Program-made: the position numbers and the translations under genes
Notes under the pieces: generated by a model
Database searches by the model: none
The model's input: the letters and a program-made list of their open reading frames with translations, nothing else
Told to the model about the DNA's origin: nothing
Origin: Kistimonas sp. bin40
Lineage (GTDB): Bacteria; Pseudomonadota; Gammaproteobacteria; Pseudomonadales; Endozoicomonadaceae
DNA length: 32,031 bases
Direction of reading: 5' to 3'
Assembly: GCA_002238585.1 (NCBI GenBank)
Contig: MPMQ01000038.1
Span: 1-32,031, forward strand
Part shown: positions 17,578 to 26,752 of the stretch, piece after piece
Position numbering within the stretch: position 1 is the stretch's first letter
Layout: each line of letters opens with the position of its first letter

Positions 17578-18834
17578 ATGCAGAGGCTGGAGAACAAGCG
17601 TATTTTGCTGGGAGTGACTGGCGGTATTGCGGCCTACAAAGCGACGGAAATTATACGGCTGCTGCGTACAGCAGGCGCCGGGGTGCGTGTGATCATGACG
17701 TCAGCGGCCCGTGAGTTCATCACTCCCCTGACGTTGCAGGCATTGTCCGGTCATGAAGTTCATACTGAATTGCTGGACCCGAAGGCTGAAGCGGGAATGG
17801 GCCATATTGAACTGGCACGCTGGGCTGATGTCTTGCTGGTCGCTCCTGCCAGTGCGGACTTCATCGCCCGCATGACGGCCGGTATGGGGGATGACCTGCT
17901 GGCGGCGGTGTGCCTTGCTGTCAAAGCGCCTGTCTGCCTTGCACCGGCAATGAACCAGGGCATGTGGTCTGATGCTGCAACGCAGAAAAACTGTGAAGAG
18001 TTGGCGCAGCGTGGCGTCACCTTGTGGGGTCCCGATACGGGATTTCAGGCCTGTGGCGACATGGGGCCCGGGCGTATGCTGGAACCTGCGGACATCGTCC
18101 GCCATCTGGCAAACCGGTTCGAAACAGGGGCGCTGTCGGGCCGGCGTATCCTCATTACGGCCGGACCTACCCGTGAGGCGATTGACCCGGTACGCTACCT
18201 GTCCAACCATAGCTCCGGCAAAATGGGATTTGCTCTGGCGGAGGCCGCGCAAGAGGCAGGAGCCCAGGTCACATTGGTTGCCGGACCTGTGCAACTCCCG
18301 ACACCAGACCGGGTGACGCGCCTGGACGTTACAGATGCATGCGCTATGCACGCAGCCGTGATGGAGGCGGTGGGCGACTGTGATATTTTCATAGGATGTG
18401 CTGCGGTGGCCGACTATCGTCCCGAGACAGTGGCCGACAAAAAGATCAAGAAAAATCCGGACGATGCCGGGCAGACAATGGAACTCAAGCTGGTACGCAA
18501 CCCGGATATCATTGCTGCTGTTGCTGCTCTTGAAAACGCCCCCGTAGTCGTTGGTTTTTCTGCGGAAACACACGACATGCTCGCCAATGCGGTCAGCAAG
18601 CGCCTGAAGAAAAAGATGGACCTTATCGTTGCCAACAATGTGGCGAATCCGGCTACAGGATTCAACAGTGACGAGAATGCTGTGACGCTGATTGGCCCTG
18701 ATCAACAGCAAGTCTTGCCGCAAGCGTGTAAACGCAAACTGGCTCGCCAGCTGGTGGCACTGATTGCCCGTTACTGTGATGAACACAAACGCTTTTCTTC
18801 CGACTGCCAGAAGACGGCACAAACCGGTTGTTGA
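17578..18834 (+). CDS. coaBC: Bifunctional phosphopantothenoylcysteine decarboxylase/synthetase
   Basis: A 418-residue two-domain enzyme (Dfp) that couples cysteine to 4'-phosphopantothenate and then decarboxylates the product, on the path to coenzyme A. The flavin-dependent decarboxylase is N-terminal: GVTGGIAAYK, active His76 in GHIELARWAD, PAMNQGMW and the proton-donor Cys159 in ACGDMGPGRM. The CTP-dependent synthetase follows: ITAGPTREAIDPVRYLSN, AAVADYRP and Lys289 in ADKKIKK, all matching E. coli positions. The ATG at 17578 is used; a GTG three codons upstream is less likely. dut starts 6 bp after the stop. Confidence 0.96.
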   Translation: MQRLENKRILLGVTGGIAAYKATEIIRLLRTAGAGVRVIMTSAAREFITPLTLQALSGHEVHTELLDPKAEAGMGHIELARWADVLLVAPASADFIARMTAGMGDDLLAAVCLAVKAPVCLAPAMNQGMWSDAATQKNCEELAQRGVTLWGPDTGFQACGDMGPGRMLEPADIVRHLANRFETGALSGRRILITAGPTREAIDPVRYLSNHSSGKMGFALAEAAQEAGAQVTLVAGPVQLPTPDRVTRLDVTDACAMHAAVMEAVGDCDIFIGCAAVADYRPETVADKKIKKNPDDAGQTMELKLVRNPDIIAAVAALENAPVVVGFSAETHDMLANAVSKRLKKKMDLIVANNVANPATGFNSDENAVTLIGPDQQQVLPQACKRKLARQLVALIARYCDEHKRFSSDCQKTAQTGC

Positions 18835-18840
18835 TGCCCC

Positions 18841-19308
18841 ATGCAAGATAACAGACTTCAACTGAAAACCCGTGTTCTTGATACCAGATTGGGCAAGGAC
18901 TTTCCTTTACCAGCCTATGCAACCGCAGGTTCTGCCGGTATGGACCTGCGCGCCATGTTGACGGATCCGCTGGAAGTGGCACCGGGGCAAACGCAGCTGG
19001 TGCCAACGGGCCTGGCTATTCATATTGAAAATCCCGGCTATGTTGCTGTGATACTGCCGCGTTCAGGTCTGGGCCACAAACATGGCATAGTGCTGGGGAA
19101 TCTGGTGGGCGTTATAGATTCAGATTACCAGGGGCAGCTGATGGTGTCCTGCTGGAATCGGAGTTCCGAGTCCTTCAGCATCCAGCCTGGTGATCGCATC
19201 GCCCAGCTCCTTGTTGTTCCCGTGGTGCAGGCTGACTTGCAGATAGTCGAGAACTTTGACGACAGTCAGCGCGGCGGCGCAGGCTTCGGTTCCACAGGGC
19301 GCAGTTAA
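18841..19308 (+). CDS. dut: dUTP diphosphatase
   Basis: A 155-residue trimeric dUTPase that hydrolyses dUTP to dUMP, keeping uracil out of DNA and supplying thymidylate synthesis. All five family motifs are visible: [10 protein letters not shown] (29-38), [11 protein letters not shown] (73-83), GVIDSDYQG (90-98), GDRIAQLLV (117-125) and the mobile C-terminal [10 protein letters not shown]. The pair coaBC-dut is a standard gammaproteobacterial unit. Confidence 0.97.
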   Translation: MQDNRLQLKTRVLDTRLGKDFPLPAYATAGSAGMDLRAMLTDPLEVAPGQTQLVPTGLAIHIENPGYVAVILPRSGLGHKHGIVLGNLVGVIDSDYQGQLMVSCWNRSSESFSIQPGDRIAQLLVVPVVQADLQIVENFDDSQRGGAGFGSTGRS

Positions 19309-19489
19309 TGCAGCCCCGTGGGAGTATCCGCTTGTAAGGGGCCCGTGCAGGGGGCAGGGTTGCGTCCTGATGTCGGGGTTTTGCCCTCTCAGGGGCCTGG
19401 TGCTGCGCTGCGTCTGTGAAGCCCGGCGTGGATTCGTTATACTGCCGGCCAGTCTATCGCTTCAATTCAAAGACAGGGGACTGGAAAAA

Positions 19490-20119
19490 GTGGCCAGCTT
19501 GAAAAAAAAGACAATTCTTGTCGGCATTGCCGGTGCCTCTGCTTCCGGCAAGAGCTTGCTGGCAGAAACACTGATCGAGAAGTTTCCGCGCCAACATCTG
19601 ATCATGATATCCGAAGACTCCTACTATAAAGACCAGTCTCACCTCACGCTGGAGGAGCGGGTGAAGACCAACTATGATCATCCGGATTCCATAGACCACG
19701 CTCTTTTGTACAAGCATCTCAAGCAGCTGGAACAAGGGCAGCCTGTGGAGGTGCCTTTCTACGACTACGAAGAGCACAACCGTCGCAGCGAAACGCGTCT
19801 CGTCGAACCGGCCACTGTGGTGATATACGAGGGCATACTACTGTTCGTCAAGCCGGATATCCGCGAGCTGTTTGACTTGCGTTTCTACATGGATACCCCT
19901 CTTGATATCTGTCTTACGCGTCGTCTTAAGCGTGACATCCTGCGTCGCGGACGCAGCATGGAATCGGTGATCAAACAATACATGGAGACGGTGCGTCCCA
20001 TGTTTTTGCGTTTTATCGAACCCTCCCGGCATCATGCCGATCTCATCATCCCGCGTGGCGGCAAGAATCAGATCGCCATTGATCTGATAAAAACCAAGAT
20101 TCAATCACTCATCAGCTGA
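19490..20119 (+). CDS. udk: Uridine kinase
   Basis: A 209-residue kinase that phosphorylates uridine and cytidine in pyrimidine salvage. It has the Walker A motif GASASGKS (15-22), [38 protein letters not shown] and [11 protein letters not shown], collinear with E. coli Udk (213). The GTG at 19490 is chosen: AGGGGA lies ten bases before it and it gives family length. The longer frame from 19256 overlaps dut and is rejected. It lies 181 bp after dut; a pyrimidine theme links pyrE, dut and udk, but co-transcription is not shown. Confidence 0.95.
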   Translation: MASLKKKTILVGIAGASASGKSLLAETLIEKFPRQHLIMISEDSYYKDQSHLTLEERVKTNYDHPDSIDHALLYKHLKQLEQGQPVEVPFYDYEEHNRRSETRLVEPATVVIYEGILLFVKPDIRELFDLRFYMDTPLDICLTRRLKRDILRRGRSMESVIKQYMETVRPMFLRFIEPSRHHADLIIPRGGKNQIAIDLIKTKIQSLIS

Positions 20120-20143
20120 GTGCCGGTAAAAAGAGCGGTATTC

Positions 20144-20172
20144 TGCCTATTACACGCCTTCTGTCTTATAAT
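20144..20172 (+). promoter_or_regulatory. Possible promoter of the small basic ORF
   Basis: A perfect TATAAT at 20167-20172 lies about 78 bp upstream of the ATG at 20250. The hexamer 17 bp further upstream (tgccta) is a poor -35. A small hairpin (gcctcc/ggaggc) lies in the would-be leader. Confidence 0.35.
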
Positions 20173-20249
20173 TGCAGTCCGGGACAGCCTCCAGCCCTTG
20201 GCCGGAGGCTTGCCGTGTAGTGTGCCATCCTGTCGCAAGGAGAATCGTA

Positions 20250-20504
20250 ATGAGCCAATACATCTACACGAGTGTTCATGAGGAAAGCGCGGGAAGGAGT
20301 CCACAGGAGCCGGAGGGGAATGTCTACCAGGGGCGTGGTTATCGGCAGTTCCGCAGGCTGCGGGGCTATGGACGGGAAGTGGTACCACATCCGGGGCGCC
20401 CTGAGCGACGCAATCAGTTTGGCAAGCTGATCTGCAGGCCCAGGAAAAATCGGCCCGTGCGGCGGTTTTTGCCTGTGGATATCGAGAGCGGGAACCTGGA
20501 TTGA
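20250..20504 (+). CDS. Small basic protein of unknown function
   Basis: An 84-residue frame beginning MSQYIYTSVHEE, with AAGGAG eight bases upstream of the ATG, one of the best ribosome binding sites in the window. The second half is very rich in Arg and Pro (RQFRRLRGYGRE, RPRKNRPVRRF), suggesting nucleic-acid contact or disorder. No family is recognised and no membrane or signal segment is present. It lies between udk and the large orphan gene, on the same strand. The upstream TATAAT and strong RBS argue that it is real; lack of known relatives argues caution. Confidence 0.5.
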   Translation: MSQYIYTSVHEESAGRSPQEPEGNVYQGRGYRQFRRLRGYGREVVPHPGRPERRNQFGKLICRPRKNRPVRRFLPVDIESGNLD

Positions 20505-20984
20505 CAAGATTGCGGCCGTTGTGTCGGCAGGCTTGCCCATTGCAGTGAGCGCGAGGTACCAACAGAGAGTTTCAGCAGCAGGAAGTGCAGGCGGTCACTC
20601 GTCGCCTGGGCTTCTCGGCTGGGTGCCTTGCTGTGCGCAGAGTCCTTTCCCGGGCGATCTTCCGTCTGATACGGGAGGCCCGGGGGAGAACGCGCCATCA
20701 GGCAATCGCCTGTTGCATCTTCCATAGGTTTTGCTGTTCCCGTAGTTCCACAGTTTCCATAGTTTCCCTATATTCCTCATCTTCCTCATCTTCCTCATCT
20801 TCCTCATCTTCCTCGTTTCCCGCATGAAGCCATGGGTCTTTCCCGTCTTCATTTCTGGACTCGTGCGGGAAGAGACCGCTCTGCTGCCTGGCGTGTCAGA
20901 ACCCTACTGAAGTTCCGGTGTCAGTCACAGGGGCAGGGTTGAAGATCCTGTCTTTGCGGAGAACGACACCGAGGAGACATCAAT
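20505..20984. other. 480-bp spacer upstream of the 824-aa orphan
   Basis: No credible gene. Short frames on both strands are shadows of the 9-bp repeat array at 20741-20812. The last 15 bases contain GAGGAG, the ribosome binding site of the next gene. No terminator is evident. Confidence 0.4.
20741..20812. repeat. Nonamer array with TTCC/GGAA core
   Basis: Eight 9-bp units all ending in ttcc: four exact tcatcttcc and four diverged (cgtagttcc, acagtttcc, atagtttcc, ctatattcc). On the opposite strand every unit starts GGAA, as do many units of the arrays at 210-389 and 603-935. Here it is intergenic. Confidence 0.9.
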
Positions 20985-23459
20985 ATGGACACACAAGTGA
21001 CCTCCACAGGAGTCCGTCGCTTGCAGGACTATACCGGGAGACAACAGCCACCCGAGCCGGGACGACTGAGAAAGTGGATGCACTGGTTGACACGCTCCAG
21101 TACCCGGAAAGAGTACAGCCTCCCCCTGCATACAAGCGGACCCTCATCATTGCTGAGTACGGTGACCAACCTGTTCAGCCTTGGCCGCGGCGCAGCTATG
21201 CGGCCTTTATCCGACAGAGAAATAGCCGTACAGACACTCATCAGTGGAGATGAGGCGGCAGCAAAGGATGCGCTTGTCATGCAAGCTGTTCACGGGGTGC
21301 TGGAGGCGCCTTCACAGGAGGCGTACGCTGCACAGGTAGACGATGTCCGATCTCTCCTGGCGAGCAAAAGCGAGCCTTACTGGAAGCTCCTTGACGTTTT
21401 CGTGCCGTCCGGATCGGCAGGGGAAACATACGAAGAGACGCGGGAAAAGGTGGCGCGAGCGGTGCTGGCTTTGGCTCTGGAAACCAACGCTCTGGCCTGC
21501 AGGAACAAAAAGCTTGCGGCCTTGCTGGTTCAGGCCATTCTACGGGAGGATGGCGATCGCTGTCTGGCGAAGACACTGGAAGATCCTCGTACGATGGAGG
21601 TCTGGCTGGAACACTTGCTGGACAGTCCTGGCTACCGTTCCCGCTTGTCAGAGGCTTTGGCCACTCAGGTCGGGCTGGGGCTGAAAGACATGGTGACGGA
21701 ACTCACCCGGGAGCTGGGTGAGTCCGGGATGGATCAGCAGCTGCGCCCTTTTCTGGAGAGCTACAAGGACATTCTTGTCTACCATCTGAAACCGGACAAA
21801 GCTGCTCTGGACAAGGTGACGGTTGTTGACGCGCTCATCACCCTGGGTGTGGATGCGCCGTCTCTGGCGATGTCTTTGGCCGTATTTGTGGTGGCAGATG
21901 AGGGTTTCGACGGGGCGGGCGCGCAGTCTGACACACCGGCCAATGTGCTCTACAGAAAATTGCAGGGCAGTTGCCCGATTGTGTGTGATCTGATTGCAGG
22001 AGCTCTCCCCACAGCAAGAGAAGACACAGGTCTCGCATCCCAGCGCGCAAACTACGCATCAGCCTGTGTCTGTCATGCTGCGGCCTTGCATGCACTTGAC
22101 GAAGAGGCTGGCGCTTGCCCTCCACTACAAGGAGCCTTGTCCCGCATCAGCGCGCTCTTGTACGCCAGAGGATTTCATCTGGATCTCACCCGTCTGGTGA
22201 CGATCCTCGTGAGTCGGGCCGAAGCAAGGGCAGATGAGCTGGCAGCTGGTCTGTTGCGTTCCCTGAAAGACAAGGAGGTGCTGGTGGCGGCAGCGTCCCG
22301 GGAGGGCTATGCCTGCCACTCTGAGCTGGAACAGCGACCGGGAGAGTCACTGCTGTCATTGGCCTCGTCCATGACCCACGCGGCACATGTCCAGCTGCTG
22401 TTTGAAGCATTACTGCTGGCAGGTCAAAGGGAGGGGGGCGTTGTGCCCTGTAATCGGGAAGCTGACCCTGTCATCCTGGAAGAGAACGCGCGTGTCCGGC
22501 GCCAGTTCCGCCAGGCAGACAGGGCTTTGGAGACAGCGGCTATGCTGGAGCTGCTTCTTCCTCCTGACCTGCACGCCCAGACTTTACTGTTCCGACTGTC
22601 GCAACCTGTGCCGCTGCCAGAGGTGGGTAGATTGTCCTCTGGCGTCATCGCGCCAAGAGAGGAGGCATCTTCAGATTCAGACGTGCATGACAGGCTTGAG
22701 CACAGCCTTACGCCTGTTGATGCCGCAGCAGCGCGCGCTGACGGACAGATCGATGGGCAGGCTGGACGGGGCGATGTACAGGCTGAGGTACAGGCAGAGG
22801 CAGAGGCAGAGGCAGAGGCAGAGGCAGAGGTTGTTGATGTACAGGTTGATGTACAGGATAGACAGGGAAGATCGGTTTCCGTTGAGCCTGAATTGCAGCA
22901 GAACAGTCCTTCACTTGAAGTTCCCTCAGTCTCCACTCCCAGTGTTCCCATGAAAGAAAAGTCTCCTTCATCTGAGGTCGATGCGGACCCGCAAGATCTG
23001 ATGCCTGTTATGGCCGATTCTACCGCTGGCGATGCGGCACAAGAGCCTGACCTGGTGCCGGACGATAGCCATCGGTCTGCGCAGTCGCCTGTATCCAGTT
23101 CTGTGCCCTCTATCGGTGAAGGGGGTGGTGACGATGAACTCACCAGCGAGAGCAGTCTGGCCTCAGGTTCCTCCTCAAGTCCTCAAAGTCGCAGCACGCT
23201 GTCTTCTGCGCCCGCATCGGGAAGGCTGCAGGGCGCAGAATCCATGGATGAATCGGCGCCGGTAGAAGATGTTGATCCTGCTGCCCGTCCTCTGCGCGTA
23301 AGGCACAAAATCAGCCGGAGGAGGCGGGCACGTGGCAACCGGTACAGAAATTCCCGACCGCGCAGGGGGTTCAATGAGCCACCGTCTTCAGCGCGGCGAC
23401 GCACCCTGTCAAGCCGACCGGCGTCAGGATTGGAGCGCCCCCCTGCGCCTGACAGTTGA
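20985..23459 (+). CDS. Large orphan protein, helical body with disordered tail
   Basis: An 824-residue protein without a recognised family. GAGGAG precedes the ATG by about nine bases. Residues ~60-540 look like a folded, mainly alpha-helical body with regular Leu/Ala spacing and several cysteines (ACVCHAAALHALDEEAGAC). Residues ~545-760 are acidic, Ser/Pro/Asp-rich and probably disordered, with an (Ala-Glu)x6 run at about 604-615 and related VQVDVQ repeats. The last ~60 residues are strongly basic (RHKISRRRRARGNRY, RPRRGF). No signal peptide or membrane segment is visible, so the product is cytoplasmic or exported by a non-Sec route. The acidic-then-basic layout could suit nucleic-acid binding or a secreted effector; neither is shown. 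It converges on mnmH with 14 bp between stops. Confidence 0.75.
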   Translation: MDTQVTSTGVRRLQDYTGRQQPPEPGRLRKWMHWLTRSSTRKEYSLPLHTSGPSSLLSTVTNLFSLGRGAAMRPLSDREIAVQTLISGDEAAAKDALVMQAVHGVLEAPSQEAYAAQVDDVRSLLASKSEPYWKLLDVFVPSGSAGETYEETREKVARAVLALALETNALACRNKKLAALLVQAILREDGDRCLAKTLEDPRTMEVWLEHLLDSPGYRSRLSEALATQVGLGLKDMVTELTRELGESGMDQQLRPFLESYKDILVYHLKPDKAALDKVTVVDALITLGVDAPSLAMSLAVFVVADEGFDGAGAQSDTPANVLYRKLQGSCPIVCDLIAGALPTAREDTGLASQRANYASACVCHAAALHALDEEAGACPPLQGALSRISALLYARGFHLDLTRLVTILVSRAEARADELAAGLLRSLKDKEVLVAAASREGYACHSELEQRPGESLLSLASSMTHAAHVQLLFEALLLAGQREGGVVPCNREADPVILEENARVRRQFRQADRALETAAMLELLLPPDLHAQTLLFRLSQPVPLPEVGRLSSGVIAPREEASSDSDVHDRLEHSLTPVDAAAARADGQIDGQAGRGDVQAEVQAEAEAEAEAEAEVVDVQVDVQDRQGRSVSVEPELQQNSPSLEVPSVSTPSVPMKEKSPSSEVDADPQDLMPVMADSTAGDAAQEPDLVPDDSHRSAQSPVSSSVPSIGEGGGDDELTSESSLASGSSSSPQSRSTLSSAPASGRLQGAESMDESAPVEDVDPAARPLRVRHKISRRRRARGNRYRNSRPRRGFNEPPSSARRRTLSSRPASGLERPPAPDS
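22794..22829 (+). repeat. Hexamer gcagag x6 inside the orphan gene
   Basis: Six exact in-frame copies encoding (Ala-Glu)x6 in the acidic disordered part of the 824-residue protein, flanked by gatgtacagg duplications. Confidence 0.95.
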
Positions 23460-23473
23460 TGACAGAGCCCGAT

Positions 23474-24598
23474 TCAGAGTCTGAGGTTGGCGAGGGTGGG
23501 AGGAGGGAGTGGCAGCATCTGCTGTAGCTGTTGCCGGTTGCCCCGGAACACTATGCGGTGCTGCTTGCGGGCCAGCTGGTGCCTGTACATGGGATCGTAG
23601 TAGCTGGTCAGAAGTGTGCTGATCCAGTCCTTGTGCCCGTCGGGATCCTGGTGGGTGCCGTGCCGGTACAGGGCCTGTTCCATGGTTGTGCGTAACTGCT
23701 GGTGGCGGCTGCCGCCCAGACGCTTGCGGATACGATCCAGGCTGTCAATCAGCTGGTGGGAAAAGTGTGAAAACCCCTGCTCAGGCCCGTGGATGCCTAT
23801 GCTTTCCTCCAGGTTTTTGGCGATGTATTCCTCGAAAGTGATCTGGACCCGCACTTCCAGCGGTTCTTCCAGCAGCAAAACGGGGGCCTGCTGCATCTTG
23901 TTGAAGAGAGCATCCGGGAGAGAGAGGCAGCCTATCAGCCTGCTTTCATCTTCCACCAGCAGGGGACCTGGTTGCGTTTCTTTTCTGAGAAGGTCGATGG
24001 CCAGCCGGTGTTCGAAACTCATCTGGGCTGGCTGTCCGCCTGGGCGACGACCAAAGCTGGAGCCTCTGTGGTTGGCAAGGCCTTCCAGATCAAGGGCGCG
24101 AGGCACGCCCGCCAGAAAGCGGGTTTTTCCGACGCCGGTCTGGCCGCCCAGCACCTGCAGCGGGCAATCGTCGGCCAGCAGGCGTTCCATGGCCGCCAGC
24201 AGCCAGGTACGCAGGAACCTGTAGCCTCCTGCTATCCGTGGACACGCAGTGCCGGCTTCCTTCAGCCAGGTCTGCACCAGCCGGGAGCGCTCTCCGCCCC
24301 GAAAGCAGAACAACCAGCATCCGGGGTGACGACGTACAAACTCAACCCAGGCTTGGGTCCGCAGTGCGCGGACCTCGCCACACACCAGTGAATGCCCCAG
24401 GGCCACAGCGGCGTCATGGCCCTGCTGTTTATAGCAGGTTCCGACTCTTGCGCGTTCCTCGTCTGTGAGAAGGGGAAGATTGGTGCTGCCGGGAAAAGAA
24501 CCCTTTTGAAACTCCACAGGGGCGCGCACGTCCAGCAGGGGAAGCTGTTCCACAAACATGTGACGAAGTTGACTGTCTGTGGGGATTTCCACTGCCAT
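23474..24598 (-). CDS. mnmH: tRNA 2-selenouridine synthase MnmH (SelU/YbbB)
   Basis: A 374-residue enzyme that replaces sulfur with selenium in mnm5s2U34 of certain tRNAs, by way of a geranylated intermediate. The N-terminal rhodanese domain (LLDVRAPVEF and active Cys98 in LFCFRGGERS) is followed by a P-loop domain with Walker A GGQTGVGKT (151-159) and the family stretch LANHRGSSFG. Length agrees with E. coli (364). The selenium donor SelD is not in the window. The start at 24598 has only a weak upstream RBS. It is divergent from ribD. Confidence 0.94.
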   Translation of the reverse strand: MAVEIPTDSQLRHMFVEQLPLLDVRAPVEFQKGSFPGSTNLPLLTDEERARVGTCYKQQGHDAAVALGHSLVCGEVRALRTQAWVEFVRRHPGCWLFCFRGGERSRLVQTWLKEAGTACPRIAGGYRFLRTWLLAAMERLLADDCPLQVLGGQTGVGKTRFLAGVPRALDLEGLANHRGSSFGRRPGGQPAQMSFEHRLAIDLLRKETQPGPLLVEDESRLIGCLSLPDALFNKMQQAPVLLLEEPLEVRVQITFEEYIAKNLEESIGIHGPEQGFSHFSHQLIDSLDRIRKRLGGSRHQQLRTTMEQALYRHGTHQDPDGHKDWISTLLTSYYDPMYRHQLARKQHRIVFRGNRQQLQQMLPLPPPTLANLRL

Positions 24599-24947
24599 TG
24601 TGTATCAGGAACCTGTATTGCAAGAGCCGGGCGGGAGGCGATTTTAACAGAATCAACGGACCGGTGCTCCTGTTCTGGCGGCGTCACTGTCCAGGGCGTC
24701 CAGGGCGTCCAGGTGGACGTCCTGGTGGTTGCATCGCAGGACAGAACCAGCTTTGCTGTGCGCCGGGTGTTTTGCGCACGTAGCCCGGGTGCTTTTGCGC
24801 GCGTAGCGGAGTACTATCCCACCGGCCGGTGTCTTTGCAGGCCAGGCGTCATGTGGCACGGGAGGCAGTGTCTGCTACAGGACTCTGTGCCCTGCATGAA
24901 ACCGCTCATGAGTCACCATTCAACAACCCCCTGACCGGAAGGCACTG
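24599..24947. other. 349-bp divergent region between mnmH and ribD
   Basis: Must hold promoters for both genes, but none is clear. It contains a 9-bp repeat (gtccagggc twice plus a variant, 24689-24715) and a 22/23-bp imperfect duplication ending tttgcgc.cgtag (24762-24783 and 24784-24806). I looked for the conserved core of the FMN riboswitch and did not find it. Confidence 0.5.
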
Positions 24948-26084
24948 ATGCACGAGGGTTCGGAGCGTCCATCACAACAGGATGACGCCAGTTTCATGGC
25001 TCGCGCTTTGCAGCTGGCCCAGCTGGGACTGTACACCACCATGCCTAATCCGCGGGTAGGCTGCGTTCTGGTCAAGGGCGGGCAGATTGTGGGCGAAGGG
25101 CACACCAGTCCCATCGGAGGGCCGCATGCCGAGGCTTGTGCACTGGCGGTGGCCGGCTCGCGCGCCAGAGACTGCACGGCCTATGTCACTATGGAGCCCT
25201 GTTCCCATCAGGGGCTGACGCCGCCTTGTGCCCTGGCGCTGGCGGATGCCGGCGTCAGTCGGGTGCTGGTCGCGACCCGGGATCCCAATCCGCAGGTTGA
25301 TGGGCACGGGCTGGCTCTGCTCGAGCAGGCTGGCATAGAGGTTTCCTGCGGCCTTATGGCGGCTGAAGCCAGAAAGCTCAATGCCGGATTTTTCAAACGC
25401 ATGACCGCAGGTCTTCCCTGGACAAGGTGCAAACTGGCGATGAGTCTGGATGGACGCACCGCCATGGCTTCCGGTGCCTCCCGCTGGATTACCGGCCCCG
25501 AGGCCCGGGCGGATGTCCAGCTGTGGCGCGCACGTTCCTGTGCGATTGTGACGGGTGTTGACTCTGTTATTTGCGATAACCCCTTGCTGAATCTGCGTCC
25601 GCAGCAGATGCCGATTCCACAGCCGGAACGGGCAGCAGCACGGCAACCGCTGCGTGTTATAGTGGACAGCCATTTGCGCACTCCCCCCACCGCTGCCTTG
25701 CTTGCGGGCCCGGGGCAGACTCTGGTGGCCTGTGTGGAGGCACCTGCTGCCCGCGCCCGGCCGCTGGAGCAGGCCGGGGCCCATGTTCTGGTGCTTCCGG
25801 ACATCGAGGGGCAGGTGGATCTGGTCGCCCTCATGCAGGAGCTGGCGCGTCGGCAGTGCAATGAGGTCATGGTGGAAGCCGGGGCCAGGCTGGCAGGTGC
25901 GGTATTGACCGCAGGATTGGTGGACGAGTTGGTGATCTACATGGCTCCCACTTTGATGGGCAGCGATGCCAGACCCCTGATGCAGCTGCCCTTGACGGAT
26001 ATGGACCAGAAGAAGGATCTGGTCATAGAAGAAATAACGGCCTGTGGTCCGGACTGGCGTATTCTGGCCCATCCGGCCAGCTGA
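24948..26084 (+). CDS. ribD: Riboflavin biosynthesis deaminase/reductase RibD
   Basis: A 378-residue bifunctional enzyme for steps two and three of riboflavin synthesis. The N-terminal deaminase has the zinc site H60-A-E62 and EPCSHQGLTPPC (C85, C94). The C-terminal reductase has KLAMSLDGRTAMASGASRWI, the conserved VIVDS and LMQELARRQCNEVMVEAG. GGAAGG precedes the ATG. The first ~12 residues are a variable lead. The usual upstream gene nrdR is absent. It opens the operon ribD-ribE-ribB-ribH-nusB-thiL. Confidence 0.96.
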   Translation: MHEGSERPSQQDDASFMARALQLAQLGLYTTMPNPRVGCVLVKGGQIVGEGHTSPIGGPHAEACALAVAGSRARDCTAYVTMEPCSHQGLTPPCALALADAGVSRVLVATRDPNPQVDGHGLALLEQAGIEVSCGLMAAEARKLNAGFFKRMTAGLPWTRCKLAMSLDGRTAMASGASRWITGPEARADVQLWRARSCAIVTGVDSVICDNPLLNLRPQQMPIPQPERAAARQPLRVIVDSHLRTPPTAALLAGPGQTLVACVEAPAARARPLEQAGAHVLVLPDIEGQVDLVALMQELARRQCNEVMVEAGARLAGAVLTAGLVDELVIYMAPTLMGSDARPLMQLPLTDMDQKKDLVIEEITACGPDWRILAHPAS

Positions 26085-26102
26085 TCTGGGAGAGACAACT
26101 TC

Positions 26103-26750
26103 ATGTTTACCGGCTTGATAGAGGCCATAGGACGTATCCAGCAACGGCAACAGCTGGATGACAAGACAGTACGGCTGGAAGTCGCAACGGATACGCTGGA
26201 CCTTACGGGTGTCCAGCTGGGTGCCAGCCTGGCGGTCAATGGTGTCTGTCTGACGGTGATCCGGCTGTCAGACGCCTTTTTTGAGGCCGATGTGTCCGCC
26301 GAAACCCTGGAGCGGACCAGTCTGGGACAGATGGTCGTGGGTGACCGGGTCAACCTTGAGCAGGCCATGCTGCCCAGCACACGTTTCGGTGGCCATATTG
26401 TTAGTGGGCACGTTGATGCAGTAGGTACAGTAGCGTCTCTGGAACCGGTCGGCCTGTCTTTGTGCTGCCAGATTCAGGCGCCAGAGCGGCTGGCACGTTA
26501 TCTGGCTGAAAAAGGTTCGGTGGCGGTGGATGGCGTGAGCCTTACAATCAACAGTCTGGACAAGGCCCTGTTCAGTCTGAACATTGTTCCGCATACGGCT
26601 CGCCACACGATTGTATCCGACTATGTTGTGGGGACCCGGGTGAATCTGGAAGTGGACATACTGGCCCGTTATCTTGAGCGTCTGCTGCACAGTTCTTCGC
26701 AGTCACCGGCTCTGGAATCCGTACAGCAGTCTGCGGGGAACAACCTGTGA
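26103..26750 (+). CDS. ribE: Riboflavin synthase alpha subunit
   Basis: A 215-residue enzyme that converts two 6,7-dimethyl-8-ribityllumazine molecules into riboflavin and a pyrimidine. It consists of two similar lumazine-binding barrels: [10 protein letters not shown] with [10 protein letters not shown], then [10 protein letters not shown] with [11 protein letters not shown]. The start MFTGLIE is invariant in the family. It overlaps or abuts ribB: its TGA at 26748-26750 lies two bases before the ribB ATG. The symbol ribC is used for the same gene in E. coli. Confidence 0.96.
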   Translation: MFTGLIEAIGRIQQRQQLDDKTVRLEVATDTLDLTGVQLGASLAVNGVCLTVIRLSDAFFEADVSAETLERTSLGQMVVGDRVNLEQAMLPSTRFGGHIVSGHVDAVGTVASLEPVGLSLCCQIQAPERLARYLAEKGSVAVDGVSLTINSLDKALFSLNIVPHTARHTIVSDYVVGTRVNLEVDILARYLERLLHSSSQSPALESVQQSAGNNL

Positions 26751-26752
26751 TC

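Noticed and set aside
17701-18861. 386-residue minus-strand frame
   Set aside because: Antisense shadow of coaBC, which matches its family throughout.
24599-24947. FMN riboswitch upstream of ribD
   Set aside because: The conserved RFN core sequence and its helices are not visible; also not found upstream of ribB or ribH.
24972-26150. 392-residue minus-strand frame
   Set aside because: Antisense shadow of ribD and the ribE start.
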